From Symbiodinium natans (Eukaryota > Sar > Dinophyceae > Suessiales > Symbiodiniaceae), in contig CAJNDS010001225.1 of the NCBI GenBank assembly GCA_905221605.1, forward strand, positions 560,708-624,707: DNA of 64,000 nt, written 5' to 3'. The translations under genes were made by a program, and so were the position numbers. Of the stretch, positions 59,647 through 64,000 are shown in pieces (the stretch's first letter is position 1; the number at the start of each line of letters is the position of its first letter). The notes under the pieces are model-generated. The model was not told the DNA's origin. It saw only the letters and a program-made list of their open reading frames with translations, and ran no database searches.

Positions 59647-62600
59647 TCACTTCTTTTTCCGATGGTTTGCAATACTGAGGTGAAGTTGCAGCAGAATATA
59701 CTCTAGGTCCGAAACTGTAAGAACAGGATCCTGCACGCACCTTTGAATTGAGGATACCAATCCTTCTCTCTTTGCGTCCTCAATCGCTTGGCAAGATTGA
59801 CCCAGCTCTGCATTCACAGTGGTAGACGCTGGTGCATCCACATCAGATGGACGATCCTTTTCCTCAGGACCTTGCACCATTACCACCTCTTCCTTTTTGG
59901 GACTCTGACTTTTCTCCTTCTTCTTCGTCTTTCCACCGACATTTGACTTTGTGCGCATTTTCGAGGCTTTTTCCCCTGCAGAAACCACCGCATTGGATGA
60001 TGATCCACCCCTCTCAATGTTCGCCGGCATCTTCTTCGGCTTTGGAACCAGAAGAGTGTAAGGATCTTCGATAGCTGCAGCTTTCCTCTTCTTTTTGACC
60101 TTTTTCACCTCCTCCTCAACGGCAACCTCCGTCTCCGAAGTCTCAACCACCTCCTTTTCTGCAGGAATATCCTTGCTGGACTCCCTTTCTAGGGACCTCT
60201 TTTTTCCCCTTTTGGGATCTTTCTCTTCTCCCACGTTGGCACGCTCGAACCATATCCTCAGGTCATTGACCCATTCTTCCACCTCCGCGAGCGAAACGTC
60301 ATACGACTTCACTACTTCGTGAAGTTCCAGCACGGACAACATACCAGTGGTCCACGAAACCCATTCTCTATCCATCTGGTCAGTATCTCCATTGAACTTC
60401 AGGAGTTTGAACAGTGGGTCCGCCTCTGCTCGAGCCAAATCTGGCGTGCCATTGGACAGAAATGAAATCGCCTCCATCAACAGTTCCGTCATTTTGGTAT
60501 CATCGTCATAAACCATAAAATCCTCCTCACCATCATCGAACTGTTCAGGAGAGATCTCCTTTTCTCCGCCTTTTGCACCAGAACTTCTCCTTGGACCATC
60601 CCTTGGGGGCGTCCTTGGAGACCTTGGCCTCTGTTCTTCCAGCGGATCACCATGCTCGAAGACACACCTGTCACCATAACGACACTTCCCAGACTGAGCA
60701 AACTGGATGCACCTCACACCAGTTGCATCATGCGAGAACGCACACTCCTTTCCAGCGAAACAGTCTCTCCCTGCCACATAGTATTTGCACCAATACGAAT
60801 GCAGCACCACATCATCTTCTGAATGGATGAATTTGCAGTTTTCACCAAATTTGCAGCGATCTTTTCCCTTGCTGAACCAATAGCAGAAGCCTTTCTTCCT
60901 CTTCTCCAAGCGCTCTGCCTCGTACCGGTCCATAGGGCGATTCTGCTCTACATGAACATTGCCATGTACCTGAGAACTGCTCCCTTCACCCAAGGTGCTA
61001 TCAGTATTTGATGCTTGGAGTACAGCTGGAAAACCTGGCCTTGGTCCTACCACCTTCATGATTGGTTTTCCGCCAGCTCCTGAGCCATGCTGAGACGATC
61101 CAAAAACATTGAACATTTTCAGGAAGGCCTTTCTAGCGCCGATCTTCTGCACCCTTTTGATTGGACGTTTCATTGCTCCAACCTTGCATCCAGATGCGTT
61201 CAAACGACACAACCTCCTATACCCAGCTCTATATCCCTTCTTCCAAAGAGCCATAAGAATTTTAGAGGCAGTAACATTCTCCACCTCTACCTTTTCCAAC
61301 GGTCCCTCACTTCCCGGAACAAACCCATCCAACCCATCCATATCTGAAGACCTTTCCATCTTTTTTGACACCACTTCGTCGAGGTAGTCTTCCGAGATCC
61401 AGGGTAAGTTCCTCTTAGAGGAAGGATTGTCACCATTGTTTGGTCCTTCACCAGGATACCCTTTTGTGCTGTCAAAGATCTTACCAGTAGTGCGGTCCTG
61501 CGTAGAGAAATTGGAAGCAACGCGGGAGTACACTGACCACAAGAAAATCCTTGTGTCCGCCAGTCTTGATGACCCACTGGATGTCTCCTCTTCCGGAGAA
61601 ACTTCTGGCGCTTTGCCATCCCTTCCAGTGTCACCAATTGTCTCACCTCCAGCATCTTCAATGGGGATAAGGGATTCATTGTTCCCTTGATCAAGTACCG
61701 CAACCTCCGGTCCAAGAACTTCCAGCACCGCTGTCGAAGGATCCACTTCTTCATCAGCATCGTCGTCCATCCTTCTCCAGAGAACCTCCAATTGATCAGC
61801 GCAAGTCGCCGCCTGAAGGAACTCCATCAACTGGGCCCTCCCGCGCTGCCAGAGAAACTCCAAGAACATCACTGACCCTTGAGCTCCTAGGGTAAGGAAA
61901 GGATGAACCAATTTGGCTACCCTCGCCATAAGTTCAATGTGAACTTCCATGCCTGGACTGCGACTCCAATCATAGGCAATTGCCTCCATAGCAGTTCCAA
62001 ACTTATCAGTATGTTTGAATTCCCCTTCCAGACCAGGAGATAGCAATGCACCCATCACCGAAAGAGGGTAATTTCCCACCGCCGGCAAGCACGGATTGTC
62101 ATGGAACGAATGATGCAAATCACCATAATATCCTTGATCTCTCCTTTGAAAAAGGAGTGCTCCAGTCCCTAGCTGGGCATTCATTTCATCCACTTGAACC
62201 ATTTCAGCACATATCCTCTGTGCCGTAGCCGCTATTGCTGGCCAGATGGTACGATCGGTCAGACCGCGACGCATAACCCAATCAGTTGTTGGCGACTGAA
62301 TCAGCGTTCCTGGATCATACACCATAACCACCATCGCACCATCACCCATTGACTGATCAGCATCGTCCTCCAGTGCCAGGTTCTCATCCTGTTCGCTTGC
62401 ACCCTCGGATGACATGCTAATAACCAAATTTCGATCCATCTTATTGGACCCCTTCTGGCAGCCTCTTTGCCCCACAGGCAACTTGCCAACAGCAACCTTC
62501 CAATAAATCCGAGTCAGAAGACCTTTAACCAGCAATATTGCTCCCACCTTCTCCTTCTTTTTGGTCAGTCTCCTCGCCAGAAATTTGCACTGCTCCTTCC

Positions 62601-62661
62601 AGCGCCGTCTCCTGTCCAGCCACTTCTTGCCCAGGAAGAACTTGAGCGCTTTCAGATACAT
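59647..62661 (-). CDS. Large protein with three CCCH zinc fingers
   Basis: Frame of 1004 codons with TGA at 59647. Recognisable coding begins near KGSNKMDRNLVISM (about 62450). Three tandem CCCH fingers lie at about residues 590-670: CYWFSKGKDRC..C..H (C-X9-C-X5-C-X3-H), CKYYVAGRDC..C..H and CIQFAQSGKC..C..H (both C-X8-C-X5-C-X3-H). The N-terminal half is acidic and weakly structured. The C-terminal third is lysine/glutamate rich (VKKVKKKRKAAAIEDP) with nuclear-localisation-like clusters. CCCH fingers of this type usually bind RNA. No protease, integrase or RT follows, so a gag-like role is only a possibility. It is the 3' part of a gene that continues to the right in other frames (62525-63193, 63112-63978). 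Confidence 0.75.
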   Translation of the reverse strand: MYLKALKFFLGKKWLDRRRRWKEQCKFLARRLTKKKEKVGAILLVKGLLTRIYWKVAVGKLPVGQRGCQKGSNKMDRNLVISMSSEGASEQDENLALEDDADQSMGDGAMVVMVYDPGTLIQSPTTDWVMRRGLTDRTIWPAIAATAQRICAEMVQVDEMNAQLGTGALLFQRRDQGYYGDLHHSFHDNPCLPAVGNYPLSVMGALLSPGLEGEFKHTDKFGTAMEAIAYDWSRSPGMEVHIELMARVAKLVHPFLTLGAQGSVMFLEFLWQRGRAQLMEFLQAATCADQLEVLWRRMDDDADEEVDPSTAVLEVLGPEVAVLDQGNNESLIPIEDAGGETIGDTGRDGKAPEVSPEEETSSGSSRLADTRIFLWSVYSRVASNFSTQDRTTGKIFDSTKGYPGEGPNNGDNPSSKRNLPWISEDYLDEVVSKKMERSSDMDGLDGFVPGSEGPLEKVEVENVTASKILMALWKKGYRAGYRRLCRLNASGCKVGAMKRPIKRVQKIGARKAFLKMFNVFGSSQHGSGAGGKPIMKVVGPRPGFPAVLQASNTDSTLGEGSSSQVHGNVHVEQNRPMDRYEAERLEKRKKGFCYWFSKGKDRCKFGENCKFIHSEDDVVLHSYWCKYYVAGRDCFAGKECAFSHDATGVRCIQFAQSGKCRYGDRCVFEHGDPLEEQRPRSPRTPPRDGPRRSSGAKGGEKEISPEQFDDGEEDFMVYDDDTKMTELLMEAISFLSNGTPDLARAEADPLFKLLKFNGDTDQMDREWVSWTTGMLSVLELHEVVKSYDVSLAEVEEWVNDLRIWFERANVGEEKDPKRGKKRSLERESSKDIPAEKEVVETSETEVAVEEEVKKVKKKRKAAAIEDPYTLLVPKPKKMPANIERGGSSSNAVVSAGEKASKMRTKSNVGGKTKKKEKSQSPKKEEVVMVQGPEEKDRPSDVDAPASTTVNAELGQSCQAIEDAKREGLVSSIQRCVQDPVLTVSDLEYILLQLHLSIANHRKKK

Positions 62662-63193
62662 TCACCTGTCCAGCAACACCTTGCCCAGGTAAAACCTCAT
62701 CCGTGGAGCCCTCCGCCAGCGAACCAACTATAACTGAGCCATCCCTTGCTCTTTTTTGAGACTGTTCAGTTCGACGAGAAGGTTGTGGTAGCGAAAAAAC
62801 TTGTGAAGTCACTTCTTGGCGGGTCTCCCCCCGCGACGCTTTGTCGCGCCCTTCGCCAAGGTGAACCGATTTTTTCTGCCCGTCATTGGGGCTTGAAGAA
62901 CCACCCAGCGGAACATTGCCACGAATCGCAGTTCTCTGTGAATCCCTTTCTTGCAAAAAGATTTCCCTCATGCGTTGCGCGGCATTGGTCTCCTCCTCGC
63001 TTGAATCGCTTGAGGAAGCGGCATAAGAGACCAAAGCCTCCGCCTGTTCATCATCATCCACCACATCTGCCCACGCTCTGCTGAACCGATACGACAACCC
63101 ACCACGAGGCTTCAGTTCCAGTGGCTTTGGCTTTTCCACCACTTCCGCCGGTTGCACTCGTCGTTGTGAACGAGAGCGTGGCACCTGTCGCAC
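62525..63193 (-). CDS. Middle part of the zinc-finger gene, second frame
   Basis: 222 codons, serine/glutamate/glutamine rich (VDDDEQAEALVSYAASSSDS; repeated VLPGQGVAGQ and VLPGQEVAGQ). At its right end a GT..AG segment of 35 nt (donor CCT|GTAAGA, acceptor AAACACAG near 63194) would join it in phase to the frame 63112-63978. At its left end it overlaps the 59647-62661 frame over 62525-62661 and must shift by one base to continue, through an intron, a frameshift or an error near 62570. Low-complexity spacer between the N-terminal domain and the zinc fingers. Confidence 0.6.
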   Translation of the reverse strand: MRQVPRSRSQRRVQPAEVVEKPKPLELKPRGGLSYRFSRAWADVVDDDEQAEALVSYAASSSDSSEEETNAAQRMREIFLQERDSQRTAIRGNVPLGGSSSPNDGQKKSVHLGEGRDKASRGETRQEVTSQVFSLPQPSRRTEQSQKRARDGSVIVGSLAEGSTDEVLPGQGVAGQVNVSESAQVLPGQEVAGQETALEGAVQISGEETDQKEGEGGSNIAG

Positions 63194-63978
63194 CTGTGTT
63201 TATCCAGCAAGGGCCTTCCCCTTCTTACAGGGTTTGATCTTGACCGATACTTTGTTGTTGGCGGGTTCACCGGCGGCATTCCAACTCCCACCAACTGCAG
63301 CTTCTGTACGCACAGCGGAGACCTCTGCGCAAGCGTCCAAGCATCACGGCACCTGACCTTATCAAAAAGCTCCCGATAGGAGCCTCTCGGCATTATTTTT
63401 GCACCGGAGCCTTCAGCTTCACGCACCTGAGTGAGGGTTCGCACCGCCTCTCTTCCAGTTCCCTTGCTCCCAGAAGATTGTTGTACCCGTACAGATGCAT
63501 CGGAAGGAACTGCTTTTTCCGGTCCTCCCGGACGATATCGGACACCACCAACCAATTGCAGAATTTTGCATGCTGTCACTTTGTTGATCCCTTTGTCAAC
63601 CAAATCTTCCACAAAGATGAACTCTTGCAAGTCCGACACGTTGGTCACACCAAGTGTAATCATCACCTCACTTACATGAGGGGTATACACCCAAAGGTGT
63701 TCGTTGCGAGCCATCCAATTTTCAATTGGCTCCTCTGGATTTTGAAGCCGAGTACCAGTGGACTGCGCCACCGAATTCTTTTGTTCATCATCTTCTGCTT
63801 CATCCAGGATACCCTTTTCACCTTCTTTTTGTGACACATTGGTCATTTGCAGCGCTTTTGGTGCCGAGGATGATGAAGATTCAGCTCCCCCACTCGCAGG
63901 TGGCTGAAAAGTGCTCCTGTCCGAAATCTCCCATCCTCTCTCTTTTTCAAACCGGACCTGATTGGCCACATGTACCAA
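63112..63978 (-). CDS. N-terminal part of the zinc-finger gene, possible SAM-like domain
   Basis: 288 codons, and the gene may extend past the right edge. About residues 90-150 (LGVTNVSDLQEFIFVEDLVD, then KGINKVTACKILQLVGG) have the leucine/glycine pattern of a SAM-like helical bundle; this is a visual guess. The rest is polar and serine rich. Codon use is even and the region has no telomere-type repeats, in contrast to everything left of 59 kb. The last 27 codons of this frame after RSRSNP are probably intron. Confidence 0.6.
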   Translation of the reverse strand: MVHVANQVRFEKERGWEISDRSTFQPPASGGAESSSSSAPKALQMTNVSQKEGEKGILDEAEDDEQKNSVAQSTGTRLQNPEEPIENWMARNEHLWVYTPHVSEVMITLGVTNVSDLQEFIFVEDLVDKGINKVTACKILQLVGGVRYRPGGPEKAVPSDASVRVQQSSGSKGTGREAVRTLTQVREAEGSGAKIMPRGSYRELFDKVRCRDAWTLAQRSPLCVQKLQLVGVGMPPVNPPTTKYRSRSNPVRRGRPLLDKHRCDRCHALVHNDECNRRKWWKSQSHWN

Positions 63979-64000
63979 GTGTTTCAGGTGCGTCAGCCGC

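Noticed and set aside
1-64000. CRISPR arrays, bacterial operons, rRNA genes
   Set aside because: The regular repeats have no constant-length unique spacers of CRISPR type, no cas-like, bacterial or phage gene is seen, and no conserved rRNA sequence was recognised.

Overview
The window is eukaryotic nuclear DNA dominated by telomere-type heptamers: more than a hundred short arrays of TTTAGGG or its complement CCCTAAA lie between islands of ordinary, GC-balanced sequence 50-250 bp long. No bacterial operons, rRNA genes, convincing tRNA or CRISPR array are seen. A dinoflagellate (or a close protist relative) is the best guess. The reasons are the TTTAGGG telomere type, a Ty1/copia reverse-transcriptase fragment with the motif YVDDFKMAGP, frequent GC/GA-like splice donors, and start codons placed directly after an AG acceptor, as expected where mRNAs receive a trans-spliced leader. 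No spliced-leader relic was recognised, so the assignment is inference.

Layout. 1-2.7 kb: a large foldback element with terminal inverted repeats embedded in AT microsatellites, filled with nested palindromes. 2.9-56 kb: exon-like islands separated by telomere-type arrays. In plus-strand coordinates the usual order is CCCTAAA array, island, TTTAGGG array, so each island is flanked outward like a telomere-capped fragment and each putative intron can fold back on itself. Islands can be chained by eye into candidate spliced genes with matching intron phase. These are A (plus, 4.1-18.2 kb), B (minus, 18.7-24.6 kb), C (plus, 24.9-29.1 kb), E (plus, 29.3-32.8 kb), F (minus, 33.1-33.4 kb), G/H (minus, 34.6-36.6 kb), I (minus, about 39-40.8 kb), J (minus, 41.5-42.2 kb), K (plus, 44.4-49.2 kb), L (minus, 49.3-52.6 kb) and O (minus, 55.7-56.1 kb). 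None of their products is recognised. Frames and splice sites were chosen by eye. GC-rich islands are often open in several frames on both strands, so the models are hypotheses; E, K and L are the best supported.

57.2-58.1 kb is an uninterrupted GGGGTTTT-type array, followed by T-run/G-run tracts and a CCCTAAAA array. 59-64 kb is different: no telomere-type repeats and a long minus-strand protein gene, split over three frames, with three CCCH zinc fingers, running off the right edge.

Mobile DNA: several foldback (MITE-like) families. In two families a telomere-type array sits inside the element while another copy lacks it, which indicates that the arrays arrived as insertions. The window has one 100-N assembly gap (13762-13861).
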